NCBI GenBank assembly: GCA_038277395.1
Contig: CM076193.1
Span: 120,062,133 to 120,126,132, forward strand
Reading direction: 5' to 3'
Length of the DNA stretch: 64,000 nt
Source of the DNA: Dryocosmus kuriphilus
Lineage: Eukaryota > Arthropoda > Insecta > Hymenoptera > Cynipidae
Shown here piece after piece: positions 43,251-55,378 of this stretch. The notes beneath the pieces were generated by a model that was given only the letters and a program-made list of their open reading frames with translations, was not told where the DNA came from and did no database searches. Positions within the stretch are counted from its first letter, which is position 1. Every line of letters starts with the position of its first letter. A program made the position numbers and the translations under genes.

Positions 43251-44267
43251 TACATTCTCATCAGAGAAGGTATTAGATTTATGTAAAATTTGACCCCCCC
43301 CCCCCCCCCCCCCCAGTTTTCGTCAAATCTCCACGTTTTGAGACTCCTTGAGTCAGAAAAAACGGTTTTTACTACTACTGTGTCTGTCTGTCTGTCGTTG
43401 TCGTCGTCGTCTATGGACGCGATAACTTTCGAACGATTTGTCGGATTGAATTGCGCTTTGTCCTACTTCTTTAAGGCGTAAAAAGAAAGAACGAGTTCGC
43501 TAACCAACGGTTTTTGACCAACGGTTCTGGTTTTATCCATCAAAAATGGTTTTTATAAAATCAAAAAATCGATTTTCCGGCTAAACTATGCGAGATACAC
43601 AAAATACACATATAACCATAATTGTTCGCTCCAAAAAAATGTACAAAGTTTGTTTTAACCACCGTTGTTTTTTTTTTTGATAAAATGCACGGTTTTTGTT
43701 TTAATCGAGAAAAAGTTGTTAAGAACAAAAAACTGTGGTTTCCCACCAAAATATTCAAGATACAAAAAAATGATCATAAACAAAGTTATTCAACCCAAAA
43801 AGATCTATAGATTTTTTGTTGACCGTTTTTTGATCAAATGCATGGTGTTTGTTTTAATCGAGAAAACGTTATTAAAAACTAAAAATTCAAATTTTCCGCC
43901 CAACTATGCAAGATATAAAAAAAATGATAAATTTTTTCACCTCGAAAAGATCTACAAAATTTCTCTCTATAATTTTTTTCTGAAGTCACAGAGTTTTTGA
44001 GTTATTCGTGAAATATATTATTAAATATAAAGATATCCACTTAGGAGCAAAATTATGCAAGATATGAGAAAATATGAACGAGCAGAATTTTCCACCTTGG
44101 AAAAACCTACAAATTTTATTTATAATACTCATTGTTTTACTTTTAGGAAAAGAAAACCAGCATTGTGAAAATTTGGAAATCACAAAAAAAACTTTACTAT
44201 TCTACAATGGATTTAAAAAATTAATAATTTTCGAGGGCAAAATGCGAGTGCCGTGATGAGAATGTAT
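43251..44267 (-). mobile_element. Non-autonomous DNA element with internal 155-bp repeats, copy B
   Basis: Best-bounded copy of the family: inverted ends ACATTCTCATC at 43251 and GATGAGAATGT at 44258-44268. It lies in the opposite orientation to copies A and C. It contains a poly(C) run (43293-43314), a TGTC/GTC microsatellite (43380-43415), the shared end block with 'cgagttcgctaaccaacggt' and about four ~150-bp repeat units. The many short open frames are by-products of the repeat units. No transposase. Confidence 0.7.
43293..43314. repeat. Poly(C) tract
   Basis: About 22 consecutive C, a likely assembly and length-polymorphism spot. It sits near the left end of copy B. Confidence 0.9.
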
Positions 44268-44394
44268 TCCTTGAGGGCGATAGAGCCTTCAGTAAAATAA
44301 TTCCTTTTGTAATTTTTAATAAAATTCAAATTTAATAATACCATTAAAAGCAAGTGTTTTGAGAACTTGCGAAAAGTGTTCTGAAAAGTGCGAG

Positions 44395-44535
44395 GACCAA
44401 AAACACCCGAGCGCGAAGCGCGAGATTCAAAAATATCGGAGAGCACAGCGCGACCACCATCAGGTCGCGCGCCCCGAGGCGCGCTCATACTTCGCGCGAA
44501 GCGCGGCTCGCACAGCGCGCGATGAGCATGTGTTT
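44395..44535. repeat. GC-rich GCGCGAAGCGCG-type repeat
   Basis: A sharply GC-rich island in AT-rich surroundings, made of overlapping palindromic words (GCGCGAAGCGCG, GCACAGCGCG, GGCGCGC). The sequence is near symmetrical, so both strands look alike. Not coding. Confidence 0.7.
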
Positions 44536-46844
44536 TTTTAAGTTAGTACTGTAAGACTTTCCCCAGCGAGAGAAAAGCCCCACTCGAGTCCTATTATGAT
44601 TCCGAATAAAGGTCTTTTAAAATACCAACTTCTCTTAAAATTGTATACATGTCCAAACAGGGTCAAAAGTAGTAGAAAAGTTTCATTTTTGTCAAATTTG
44701 TTCACCAGGACGCATAGAACTTACTACTCAAAAAGCACTGTTGAAATATTAGGACTGAAGTCCTAAAAATATTCAAAGTACATTCTGCCCTGAAAAATTA
44801 TTCTTGGGACAAAAATAGAAGAGATATAATGTAGAGAGTATGGAAGATGAGAATGATCAAGGGGAAGAGGATAACGGTGGAAGAAAGAAAGGTCCTGTGA
44901 CGGCGGTGGCGAGACATTCTTATAATATAGAGAGATATTTAAAAAACTTTTATGTAATTTACATATATGTAATGATTTCTGAGGAATCCTGAATAGAAAC
45001 TCCACAGGAAATTTTTTTCGAAATTCTATTGGTAACAGAAATTTCCTTTTGAAATTATTAAAAGTGCTATTTATGGAATTTTCATGGGATGGCTTTCATA
45101 TAAGGAGCGATTCTATAAAAAAATTGTTACAGAGATTCTTTAACAATTTTATAGAGTTTACATGAAAATTTGTAAGTTCTATAAGGAAATTGATATGAAC
45201 CCAGTATCTATAATCCTTTAAGAAATTTTTTCTAATTAAGTTTTGACCAAATTTTTTTTATTCCCAGGAGCGGAATTTTATTGTTGAACAAACTTCCAAG
45301 AGGAAACAACTTTTTTTCGTGCATTTATACTCGTAATACTGCATCTCCTCTTCATGAATAATTAGAAATACGAATGTTCTAGTGGAAAAATGCTGGTATA
45401 TTAGTAAAATAGTTGGATCGAAAAAATATCCTCGTTAAGAAAGAAGTTTAATAATGGGAAGCGTGCACTTTCCGGGAGAGGAGCTCGAAATGAGAATTCG
45501 ACGATTATTATTATTATGGTCCTGTGGGAAGTGAGGAAAGTCGTCTTCTCACAAGCAAGAAAACAAGATAAGTTGCTGGCGCAGTTAAAATGGAATTTTT
45601 AGCTTTTATATTTTTTTTCTCATTTTTTGTTCCGGGGTGGAGCTGTGTCCCCTTTTCAAGAGAGTTTGCGAAAGTTGTTTTGCCAAAGCCTGGACGAATA
45701 AAGTTCGCACTTAATGCCATCTCGTCACAAAAGAAACTTGCCGGAAATTTTCATATAATAATACCCATGTGCCCGCGATAAATAAGCTCCTTAACTCTTA
45801 TTTCCACTTTTAATCATCGCTTTCACAGGTTCGAGAATTATAAAGTTTGTCCAGTTAATTCTTTTTTTTTTTATATTAAACTTTTTATAAAGCTTAAAAT
45901 AGAGGGACTTTTGCTGATATTTTAAAAGTTTATAATGGCGTAAAAGCTCTTTCTCTTTTTGTTTAACAACATTATTTATTCTGTCCAAAATTTTAATAAA
46001 TCTTTTCCATTTATTTATTATGAAATATTTATATTCTTTACTTCTTTATACATACAAAAATATAAAAACAAGAAGAATTAAAAGCTTTTATGTATATTCA
46101 TTCTGTAATAAATATCTTAAAGTTCAAGAATACACCATCGTATGTGAAAAAATCATGAAATGTTACTTTATTAAACTTCCGCATATTAATAAGAAAATTG
46201 TACTCTCTCTTGCGAGACTCCAGTTTAAAAAATGTGTTAAAGATAATGAAGATAGTATGCAAAACTTCTAAATAGTAATACTCCGTTTTATCCCCTCTTG
46301 TTACATTTAACACAGTCGCTAGAGAAAAACAGTGTCTAAACAGTTTGGTGAAAAACATTCTTAAAAAATCTCAAGGGCACCCAACATTGATACTTTAGGA
46401 TTAAAATGATAGCTGCAGAAATCAAAAAGTCGAATACATCACTTCGCAGATTTCAAGAAATATACCAATATCGAGAATAAGTTTTCAGGAGTCAACAGGC
46501 ATGAAGGCTCAGGAATTAAATCTTCTTCCCCTCTTTAACAATTATTGGACAACAGATCTTACCGCTACCCAAAATGGAAGTTAGACTCAAACTCAGCGCA
46601 ATTAAGTAGTTGTCAAATTCAATATGGAATTTTTTTTTTGATAATGCACGGAAAAATTTTAGTGGAGAACCCCATGGAAATTTTTGGATAATTGCCATAC
46701 CTACAGGTTTTTCAGATCACGAACGCTTCGAGAACTCGAAAAATCCTCTAGCTCATATGCATGTTTCTAGAGGCTTCGAAGGTAAGTTTCTACTGAGACG
46801 GTACTGCAGAAACTAAATTTGCCTACCGTTTCAGCCAACTCTCA
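44536..46844. other. AT-rich intergenic sequence, no gene supported
   Basis: Only a 63-codon plus-strand frame at 45590 with a hydrophobic N-terminus is mildly interesting. It has no supporting signals and is listed under rejected items. Confidence 0.45.
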
Positions 46845-47270
46845 TGTAGCGACTAACTATGTAAATTCGCGCCAGGTGAGTTCCCTCTCTATTGGAACTT
46901 CCCACGCCACGCGCTCGCCTAATGAGTTTCCTCTCCGGCGGAACTCTTCATATCACTCGCTCGCCTAGTGAGTTGCCTCTCTTGCGATATACTCTCGGTT
47001 CTTCTCGCTACGTTCACGACTCCCGCTTGCGAACTCGCTAAATATTTGGTAGCCGGCCTCCATACCATAAACGTCACTTTGAGACTCGATGCGCCTTGCA
47101 TCTGTAGCATTGTACAATAAATCTATTTGAGTGAATCTTCGTGTCCATCCTTCAGCCTAGCACGCATGTGCAAGTGGAGGCACTGTATCTTATGGAGTCA
47201 GATACTTAATTAACTGTGGATCTACATTACCACATTATATCTATAAATAACCAATATACAATTCCCCACA
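46845..47270 (+). repeat. 5' LTR of the gypsy element
   Basis: 426 bp, begins TGTAGCGAC and ends CCCCACA (TG...CA). AATAAA at about 47115. Internal near-duplicate words 'cgctcgcctagtgagttycc' occur twice or more in the U3 part. Confidence 0.93.
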
Positions 47271-47272
47271 AA

Positions 47273-47286
47273 TGGTGACCCCGCTG
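47273..47286 (+). promoter_or_regulatory. Candidate primer-binding site
   Basis: TGGTGACCCCGCTG starts two bases after the 5' LTR, the usual place for pairing with the 3' end of a tRNA. The TGG start fits a CCA tail. The tRNA species was not identified. Confidence 0.6.
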
Positions 47287-47384
47287 AAGGTTTTCGGACG
47301 ACACAATATGGACGCCAGGGACGCCGCTTGGGTTCGGCTTACAACAAAGTACATCTAAAAATAATTTGGGCACGGCGGCTACCA

Positions 47385-47655
47385 AAGCAACATTTCTTGG
47401 ACCAGCAATTTTTAACGTCCAAGACGATTTTTGACCGAAAGCGCTACTTTCGACGGATGGACGCTTCCATATACCAACGCAACATTTCTCGGACCAGCAA
47501 TTTTTAACGACCAAGATGATTTCCTACCGTAAGTGCTACTTTCGACGGAGGGACGCTTCCATATATCAACGCAGCAGACGTCGGCCAGCATTTTCTCAAT
47601 TTCAAGACTATTTTCGATCGAGAATTCTACTTCCTCCGGAGGGACGCTTCAACTT
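47385..47655 (+). repeat. Three ~91-bp tandem repeats in the gypsy leader
   Basis: Units start near 47389, 47480 and 47571. They share 'ggaccagcaatttttaac' (degenerate in the third) and 'ctactttcgacgga(t/g)gga' followed by 'cgcttc'. Confidence 0.75.
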
Positions 47656-48568
47656 ATATACGGTAATATTTTCCCTTTTTTTAAGAAAAAAAAGCGTGTA
47701 AGTCATTTTTGACAAGATTTTTTTTTTCAAATTATGTCTTCTTAATGTTGCGCAAGCATCGGTCATGCATATGCAAGTTTTCGCGCCAAAAATTTTACCG
47801 TTATAAATGTTGACCGTGCATGTCAAGTTTTAATTAGTGTTAAGTCCGAGAAATTCTCCCTTTAAACCTTTTCTCATATTAATCAAATTCAACGTTTGTT
47901 TTATATTACCATTTATTATTATTATTTTTTTTTTGAAAATTGCTGTTGTTGAGGAAATCTAGTAAAATGTTAATGTAAATCAAAGTTTTCTCTCTTTTAA
48001 AATGTTTAATGCATTTTAATAGGTAATACATATAATTCCAAAAAATGCTGTAGTTACCTGCGTTAGTTTTGGAAAGTTTTTACAAATGCGTAAAACACGC
48101 AACGCTTATTGACCCTCGACGGTTCGTCGTTACTTTTGTGTTTTAATCTCACGCACTCTCGCCACATATTTCACTCAATTAAATATTTAGCGTCATTTTC
48201 GACAGATTTTAGCAGTTTTCCTTCTCGTGGCCAGGGCTTTCTATAATTATAAATATTTAAATAGCGCATTTCGCTGTTTTTTTTCTTGTTTTCTAAAACG
48301 AAACGTTCCTCGCAAATAACTCGACAAAATTACTCTTTCGCGCCCTTTTTCGCAGGGGCACATTACATTCTGCAAAGGTCAACGTTCGACGTCGTGCCGA
48401 GAAGCGCGTCAAATTCTCACGTCATCTTGGAATCTTGACAATTCAGTCCAGCCGACCAAAGACTTTGTAGAGGACGCTCATCAACCTTCCATGCGATTTT
48501 CTCTTCAGAAATTTTAAACTTGATATTAAGCATTGAGTTTTTCTTTTGAGTTTTGCTCCGACTGTATA

Positions 48569-49327
48569 ATGCCTGGTGACGGCGCGGATCTGGCTACCGT
48601 TCTCACGGACCCAACCTCTGTCCCCGCGGACAATGTCATCCAAATTTTGCAGCGGCTCACCGACGCCCACGGCAATCGAGCGGAGTCCTTGTCTCCAAAC
48701 ATCCCACCATTTTTCTGCGATGAGCCGACTTCTTTTTCCATTGTCGTGAAAGCATCGTTCCGCAAGAACAAAATTACGTCTCAGGCTACTAAAGCACAAC
48801 ACTTAATCGCTAACTTGGATCGCGATTTGATCCCACATATAAAGGATATCGCAATAAAGGATCCGTTTCCGCCAAATCTTTACGACCTTATAAAAGCTCG
48901 ATTAATTTCCGGTTTTGCCGCCTCAGGGGAAATGTGTCTTCGCCAGCTTTTGAAGGGGGAAGTGATTTACGACGGGAAACCATCAGTATTTTTATCGCGC
49001 TTACGCGCGCTCAACGACGGTGCCTGCCCCGGGACGGTTATAAAAAGCGTCTTCTTGGAGCAATTGCCTTCACACTTTCGGGCCATCTTGGCGATGGCGA
49101 ACGTCGAAGACCTGCAGGCTCTTTCAGTCCTTGTTGACAAGGTCACCGAGGCCTCTATTCCCACGCTGATGCAGGTTGCGTCCGCTTCAGTGGGACCCGC
49201 GGTCTACACCCGTTCTTGTGCAGTCGCATCGGCGGATGACCTTACATCTATGGTTGGCCAACTCGCGAAACAAGTAGCAGCGTTAACTAAACAAATTAAC
49301 GGCAACAACTATGTTAGCCGCGGGTAA
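48569..49327 (+). CDS. Gypsy gag polyprotein (capsid region)
   Basis: The first ATG of this frame is at 48569 (MPGDGADLATVLTD); an upstream TTG is unlikely to be used. About 252 residues are uninterrupted, with gag capsid-type features: PNIPPFFCDEP near the start, the helical AFLEQL-like segment KSVFLEQLPSHF, and a C-terminal MVGQLAKQVAALTKQI. Just past the stop another stretch reads GRCYYHRRFGVKSNQC and then, after a stop, PCTW: a broken zinc knuckle of the C-YHRRFG-x-C type found at the gag/pol junction of insect gypsy elements. Capsid gene of a retrotransposon; particle formation is not expected from this copy. Confidence 0.8.
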   Translation: MPGDGADLATVLTDPTSVPADNVIQILQRLTDAHGNRAESLSPNIPPFFCDEPTSFSIVVKASFRKNKITSQATKAQHLIANLDRDLIPHIKDIAIKDPFPPNLYDLIKARLISGFAASGEMCLRQLLKGEVIYDGKPSVFLSRLRALNDGACPGTVIKSVFLEQLPSHFRAILAMANVEDLQALSVLVDKVTEASIPTLMQVASASVGPAVYTRSCAVASADDLTSMVGQLAKQVAALTKQINGNNYVSRG

Positions 49328-49513
49328 CATCGTTCCCCTTCCGTTCCTCGACGCAATCCTCGCGCTAATTCGCGCAGTAGGAGTTCGGAGGGCCGTTGTT
49401 ATTACCACCGACGATTCGGTGTAAAATCGAATCAGTGCAGATAACCGTGCACTTGGGTACCGCAGACCCCCTTTGGGAAAAGCCTACCCGGAAAACTAAG
49501 TCGACCTAATCGA

Positions 49514-50632
49514 TTGGAGACGGTCAGTTCGACCCCTTCAAGTTCAAAACATCTCCACGTGCGCGATTTCCATACGGGTCTCGTTTTCCTCGTCGACACG
49601 GGTTCCGACGTTTCACTTTTACCAGCGAATTCCACTACTCTAAACACGGGAAAGCCCGACGATTTTTCGCTTTTTGCTGCCAACAACACCAAGATTAGAA
49701 ACTTTGATGATAAACGTTTGTGCATCGACTTTAACCTTCGTAGAGACATGTCGTGGAATTTCATTGTCGCAGTGGTTCCTCACCCTATTATAGGGACAGA
49801 TCTGCTCGCTCATTTTAAACTCGTGCCACATCTGCACCAATCCAGACTTGTCGATGCCGTTACAGGGTTAAGCGTACGTGATTTCCTGCAACGAGCTCTA
49901 GTCCTCGGAATGAGTCTCGTCGATAAATCTGACCGTTATTCGAGAATCGTAACTGAATACCCCGAATTAACGTCAAACGCGAAAATGAGTAGTATCCTTG
50001 TCGATGATGTAAAGCATTACATTATTACTAACGTATCTCCTCTCTCGCAACGAGCCCTGCGTTTGCTACCCGACAAATTGGCACCAGCCAAACAAATTTT
50101 TAAAAACTTAATTAGTGACGGCATATGTAGACCGTCAGGAATTCTTTGGGCATCGCCGATCCATTTAGTAAAAAATAAAAATGGTGTTTGGAGAGTCTGT
50201 GGCGACTTTCGCCTACTAAATGCTGTCGTGGTTCCGGATAAGTACCCCGTACCGCACATATTCGATTTCACAACCATCCTCCGCTGAAAAACCATGTTTT
50301 CGAAATTAGACTTACAGCAGGCATACCATCAGATCCCTATAGCGCCGGACGATATACCAAAGTCAGCAATCATTACTCCCTTTGGCCTTTTCGAATATTC
50401 ATCTATGACTTTTGGTTTGAGAAACACTGGCCAAACGTTTCAACGCTATATCAACCGCGCACTCGGTGATCTACCCTTCGCATTCGCGTATATCGATGAT
50501 ATTCTCATTGCACCCTCAAATCCTGAGGAGCATGAGAAACATCTTCGTCTCGTCTTTGACCGACTAAAAGCTTTTCTTTTCGCATCGACCTGTCTAAATG
50601 CTTATTCGGAAAACCAGGGTTGGAATTCCTAA
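49514..50632 (+). pseudogene. Gypsy pol: protease and reverse transcriptase
   Basis: The aspartic protease active site is FLVDTGSDVSLLP at about 49587. RT follows with SGILWASPIHLVKNKNG and WRVCGDFRLLNAV, then, after an in-frame TGA at 50285-50287, FSKLDLQQAYHQIPI, FGLRNTGQTFQR and the catalytic FAYIDDILI at about 50486. The frame ends at 50632 through a frameshift. Apart from the TGA, the frame is continuous from protease to the palm domain. Confidence 0.88.
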
Positions 50633-51300
50633 GCTATCTAGTTAACAGCGATGGCTGTGCTCCGATACACGAGAAGGTGCGTGCGATTATCGAGTTTCCG
50701 AAGCCCAGAACCGTGGTCGAACTTAGCAGGTTCTTGGATATGGTTAACTACTACCGTAGAGCTATTTCTCATGCCGCTGAGACGCATGCACCACTTAATG
50801 AATATGTACGGGGTTCGCGCAAGAAAGACAAACGTGAGGTCAAGTGGAATGCGGGGTCGGAAGCCGCGTTCGAACAGGTAAAAAAAACCTGGTTAGCGCG
50901 GCTCTCTTGGCCGACGCCTCAAACTATGGTATGGGCGCGTCTTTGGAACAATTGCTTGATAATCATTGAAAACCGTTAGCCTTCTTCTCACGAAAATTTT
51001 CGCCGCCTCAACATGTCTACAGTGCTTATGATCGCGAACTGACCGCGATGTATGAAGCCGTTCGGCACTTCCGATATTTTTTGGAAGGTCAGAGCTTCAC
51101 AATCGCTACGGATAATAGGCCGCTCGTACACATGTTCACACAGCGCGCCGATAAGGCATCTGCCCGCCAGCAGAGGGAGGTTTCATATATATATCACAAT
51201 TTACAACCGACATAGCTTATGTTCCCGGTCCCGAAAATCTCGTCACGGATTCGCTCTCCTGAATCGAAGCGCTTATCTTACCCACCGATTTTGGTATGCT
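50620..51300 (+). pseudogene. Gypsy pol: RT connection and RNase H
   Basis: Continues in another frame with MEFLSYLVNSDGC and VVELSRFLDMVNYYRR (typical RT thumb/connection). Then comes RNase H in a further frame: ADASNYGMGA near 50917, AYDRELTAMYEAVRHFRYFL near 51030 and IATDNRPL near 51107. The acidic DAS, E and TDN residues of RNase H are visible. Frame changes and a stop near 50955 break it. Confidence 0.8.
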
Positions 51301-51429
51301 CGAATTAGCGCAAGCACAGACCGACAACGATGAATTAAAAAAACTCATAGCAGACCCAAAATGCTCTCTTAACTTCAGGAAAATTCGGTGAGCTGCCGAT
51401 CGGACCTCGCTTTATTGCGATCTCACGGG

Positions 51430-52450
51430 CGAAAACTTGCGTCCTTACATACCAAAATCGCTCCGACGTCGCATTTTCGACCTCTTCCATAATCCGACTC
51501 ATCCTAGCAACAGGATGACAGCTCAGATTGTTGCTAAGCATTATGTCTGTCCTTCGATGTGTCGTGATCTTTCAACTTGGTCCAAAGCTAGTTTAGCTTG
51601 CCGAAAGTATAAAGTATTGCATCACAATCATGTCATGCCAGCCCACTTCACAGCGCCAGGCGGTCGGTTTCAGCACGTCCACTTGGACTTGATAGGCCCG
51701 CTTCCCGAAGGTGATGGATATAGTTATTGCCTCACCATGATCTATCGCTTCTCGCGATGGCCGGTGGCCATCCCTATTAAATACATGAAAGCAACCACAG
51801 TTTGCAGAGCTTTTGTAGACCATTGGGTCGCTCGCTACGGTTCTCCTGAAACGTTGACTACCGACCAAGGTAGCCAATTTGAATCTCGTTTCTTCGACGC
51901 GCTTTTGCAGCTTATCGGCTGTCACAGAATCCACACCACAGCTTACTATCCCCCTTCTAACGGCATGGTCGAGCGGTGGCATCGCACTCTAAAAGCCGCG
52001 ATTTTGTGTCACGCGAATAGCAAATGATCACGCTCTTTTTTAACAATTCTACTGGGACTCCGCTCTAATGTCCTGGAGGTCAGTGCGTCGCCTGCCGAGT
52101 TTGTATTCGGCACTGTCTTACGTATTCCAGGAGAATTTGTTCTTCCTGAAGATGTTGCACCTAACCGTCAAATGTTTCTCCAGGAGTTACGCGAACATAT
52201 GCGTGCCATCAAGACAATCCCGGTCCAGCATATGCAGAAACGAAAAGTTTTCGTGTATAAAAATTTAGAATCATGTTCACACGTTTTCTTTCGAAATTTC
52301 GCGCGGAGGTCTCTTAAGCGCCCTTACACAAGCCCGCATAAGGTTATTAAGAGAATATCCGCAGGGTTTACGAAATCGACGTCAACGGTACGTCACCTCA
52401 GGTCTCAATCGAGAACATTACACCGGCGTACTTCATTCGCGACGACGTGA
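51430..52450 (+). pseudogene. Gypsy pol: integrase
   Basis: An HHCC-like zinc region (DLFHNPTHPS, then KHYVCPSM and ACRKYK) is followed by the catalytic core: HVHLDLIGPLP (first D), LTTDQGSQFESRFF (second D) and NGMVERWHRTLK (E), i.e. a DDE core. The main frame closes at 52027. Further integrase C-terminal sequence (ASPAEFVFGTVLRIPGEFV-like) continues in another frame to about 52450. Confidence 0.85.
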
Positions 52451-52963
52451 CATCGAACGCTTTGCTAACTCTACTAACGACGTAGGTCAGGCGAACAATG
52501 TTGCTCCGCCTCTTAGGACATATTCGAATAAAAAGAAAGTAACTTTTAACTTGTAAGAAGTCTGCTCAAAAGCACTGTTTGTATTCTGTACCATAAGCTT
52601 TAACGTTCGAGTAGATGATCTACCTTAAGACTGATTTCCTTATTCCTAGCGAATTATTTATGTATATATTACCATATTGTCTTCTCTATCGCTATCTCTT
52701 ATTATAGGGTTAGTGAGTATTGTTAGCAATGATCATTGTTTGACCAAAGACACACTTCTATTTTTCTGTAAGCGCGCGCTTAGTATGTAAAGATTTTCTC
52801 TTTTTCTCTATTTTTATATTGCTATGGATTAAATTATGTATTATATTAATTACAAGCGACAACCGCCGAACACACATATTAACTGTGATATAATTTTAAG
52901 CGTACGTAAACTAGTTTTCATCACATATATATCGACGAATTTTACAAAAAATGGGGGGAGTAC

Positions 52964-53390
52964 TGTAGCGACTAACTACGTACATTCGCGCCAGGCGAGT
53001 TTCCCCTCTATTGGAACTTCCCACGCCACGCGCTCGCCTAGTGAGTTTCCACTCCGGCGGATTTCTTCATGTCACGCGTTCGCCTAGTGAGTTGCCTCTC
53101 TTGCGATATACTCTCGGGTTTTTCCCGCTACGGTCATAAATCCCGCTTGCGAACTCGCTAGATAGTTGGTAGCCGGCCTCCATAGCGTAAACGTCACTTC
53201 GAGACTCGATGCACCTTGCATCTATATCATTGTACAATAAATCTATTTTAGTGAATCTCCGTGTCCATCCTTCAACCTAACACGCATGTGCAAGTGGAGG
53301 CACTGTATCTTATGGATTCAGATACTTAATTAACTGTGGACCTTCATTACCACATCATATCTGTAAATAACCAATATATAATTCCTCACA
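52964..53390 (+). repeat. 3' LTR of the gypsy element
   Basis: 427 bp, TGTAGCGAC to CCTCACA, about 91-92 percent identical to the 5' LTR by eye. It is preceded by a G-rich polypurine-like stretch AAAAAATGGGGGGAG at about 52947-52960, the expected second-strand primer. Confidence 0.93.
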
Positions 53391-53394
53391 CTCG

Positions 53395-54135
53395 TAGCTA
53401 CACTGGCGCCATCTACTACCGTTAACAAGTTATCGACAGATGGCATTTTGGCACGGACAAGAAACACTATCTTCTGTCGGATACTGACTAACTTTACAGA
53501 CATTTAGCCTAGAACAGAACCCTGTCTCCGAACTGCGATTTTACTAACATTTAACCTGGAACAGAACCCTGCCCCTGAACTGTTATAGGTATGCTAGTTT
53601 GACGCCTGTAGCTCGGCAACCCGCCGTATTTGGCTACTAACTGAATAGCATTTTAGCACGGACATGAACCATTATCGCCTGCCTTTAAGTGGCTGATTTT
53701 ACAGGCATTTAGCCTGGAACAGAACCCTGATTCTGAAGTGTCATAGGTATACTACTCTGACGCATGTAGCTCGGCAACCCGTTTACTGGTTTTTTGACCG
53801 AATACTGTTTTAGTACGGAGATAAACCATGATAGCCTCTCTTTAAATGACTGGTTATACAAACATTTAGCCTGGAATAGAACCCTGCTCCTGAAATGTCA
53901 TTGGTATACTTCTCTGATGCATGTAGCTCGGCAACCCGCCATACTTGGTAACTGACCGAATAGAATCTTAGCACGGACAGGAACCATCATCGCCTGTCTT
54001 TAAATGGCTAGTTCTACAGACATTTAGCCTGAAAAGGAACCCGGTTTCTGAACTGTCATAGGTATACTACTCTGAAGCCTGTAGGTCGGTAATCCGCCGT
54101 AGTTGGTCACTAACCGATCCCCTTTTACCGACTGA
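53395..54135. repeat. ~156-bp tandem satellite, about five copies
   Basis: The unit contains 'catttagcctggaacagaac', 'cctg...ctgaactgtcatag', 'gtatactactctga.gcctgt', 'agctcggcaacccgcc' and 'ttagcacggacaggaaccat'. The 'tttagcctggaa' word recurs near 53505, 53708, 53864 and 54020, with one partial extra copy near 53553. Units are 80-90 percent alike by eye. Non-coding. Confidence 0.85.
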
Positions 54136-55378
54136 GGTATCCCAGAACTCGTCTAGCTATACTACTTAAGTTATATTCTGTGCGCAAATCTCAATTTCGA
54201 TAAAAATTGCAGATAAAGTCGTCAGTATGTTCCTGAAATACCCCTTTAGTGAAATGTACAAGTGAAAAATAAAAATTCACAGCGAAAAGTTGTTAATTTG
54301 TAGGTAATCATTTACCGCATCTATGGGAAGCATAGAATATGCAAATGAAAAAAGACGTATCTAGAAAAAGGGAGTCCGCGTAGTATTGCGCATGCGCACG
54401 ATGCATTTGCGCTTTCGCATCAAATCGTGTTTGTAAGTACGGTGCCTGTTTATGGTTTATTTTTATGCGTTTATTTTAAGTGTATTATTGATATTATATG
54501 AAATACTGTGTGAACTTAAGCATGTTTATGTAAATTTATAGTTTCGAAATATATAGGAGTGTGTATGTAAATTAACTTTGAATAAATGTTTAATTGTTTG
54601 ATGGTAAAATGTGTCTGTTTCTAAGGTCGTGAATAAAAATTCAAGTTAAAAATGTTTAAAGAAAGAAATTTGTATTAGTTTTTTAACACAATTCTTAAAA
54701 ATAGTATGTTAAGGCTGTTGACCTTCGTGTCGAAAAAGAGGTTAGAAATGTGATGCTGCTCAAATGTCCATCTCTTTTCAATCTTCCTTGGTTAATAATT
54801 TTAAAAGGCACTTTGCAAAGTTTTCTGCAACCCGAAAGAGGTTTCACGGTTCTAGGAGGAGCAGGGGGGGGTACTTGATAGTTTTCTGGGAAAAATAAAA
54901 ATATTTGTGCTAAAATACGATAGACGGAGTGCTGAAATGAGGGGAAGTAGAGAAAGAGTTCCAATGGTAGAAGGAAACCTGTAAATATTGAATGAAATTA
55001 TTTATCTGTTCATAAAGGTAGACATTGCGTACTTCAAGAGTTGATCATAATTCAGGAATTACCCTCAAAATTAATCATTAGCACAAATTTTTCTACTGTT
55101 GAAAATCTTTAAATTATGCGGTGAAAAATGGATTATTATGCCAGATTATGCGACGAAACTTTGTGGATTATGCGAAAATATGCGATGAAAAAACAAGAAT
55201 TATAAGCTCAAAATAATTTTTATGCGGGCCTAAATTACATCTTTTTATCATAAATACGGGTATTATTACATGTTTAAATCTATAAAATAGAAAAGAATAA
55301 GTTTTTAGCTTCGATAGTAAAATATTTATTTTGAAAAAATATAGGAGCATATAAAATCATATTTTATACATACTCGTA
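54136..55378. other. AT-rich intergenic sequence, no gene seen
   Basis: No domain recognised. A short GC patch near 54380 with GCGCATGCGCA is palindromic but isolated. Confidence 0.4.

Larger units (their letters stand above)
46845..53390 (+). mobile_element. Ty3/gypsy LTR retrotransposon, full length, broken
   Basis: Two direct LTRs (46845-47270 and 52964-53390), a primer-binding-like TGGTGACCCCG right after the 5' LTR, a 1.3-kb leader, gag, and pol in the order protease, RT, RNase H, integrase, which is the Ty3/gypsy order. There is no envelope-like frame between integrase and the 3' LTR. The flanks CTCA and CTCG are a possible 4-bp target duplication with one change. I count about 35-40 differences between the LTRs, near 8-9 percent, so the insertion is old. 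Many stops and frameshifts agree. Confidence 0.93.

Noticed and set aside
43380..43415. Poly-Gln/Ser-like coding repeat from TGTC/GTC microsatellite
   Set aside because: Sits inside a non-coding transposon copy; the frame closes quickly.
45590..45781. 63-codon frame starting MEFLAFIFFFSFFVPGWSCV, looking like a secreted peptide
   Set aside because: Hydrophobic N-terminus is plausible but a T-rich tract explains it; there is no conserved Cys pattern, promoter or splice signal that I can support.
47516..47826. Open frames in the gypsy leader
   Set aside because: They follow the 91-bp leader repeats and precede gag; no gag-like motif.
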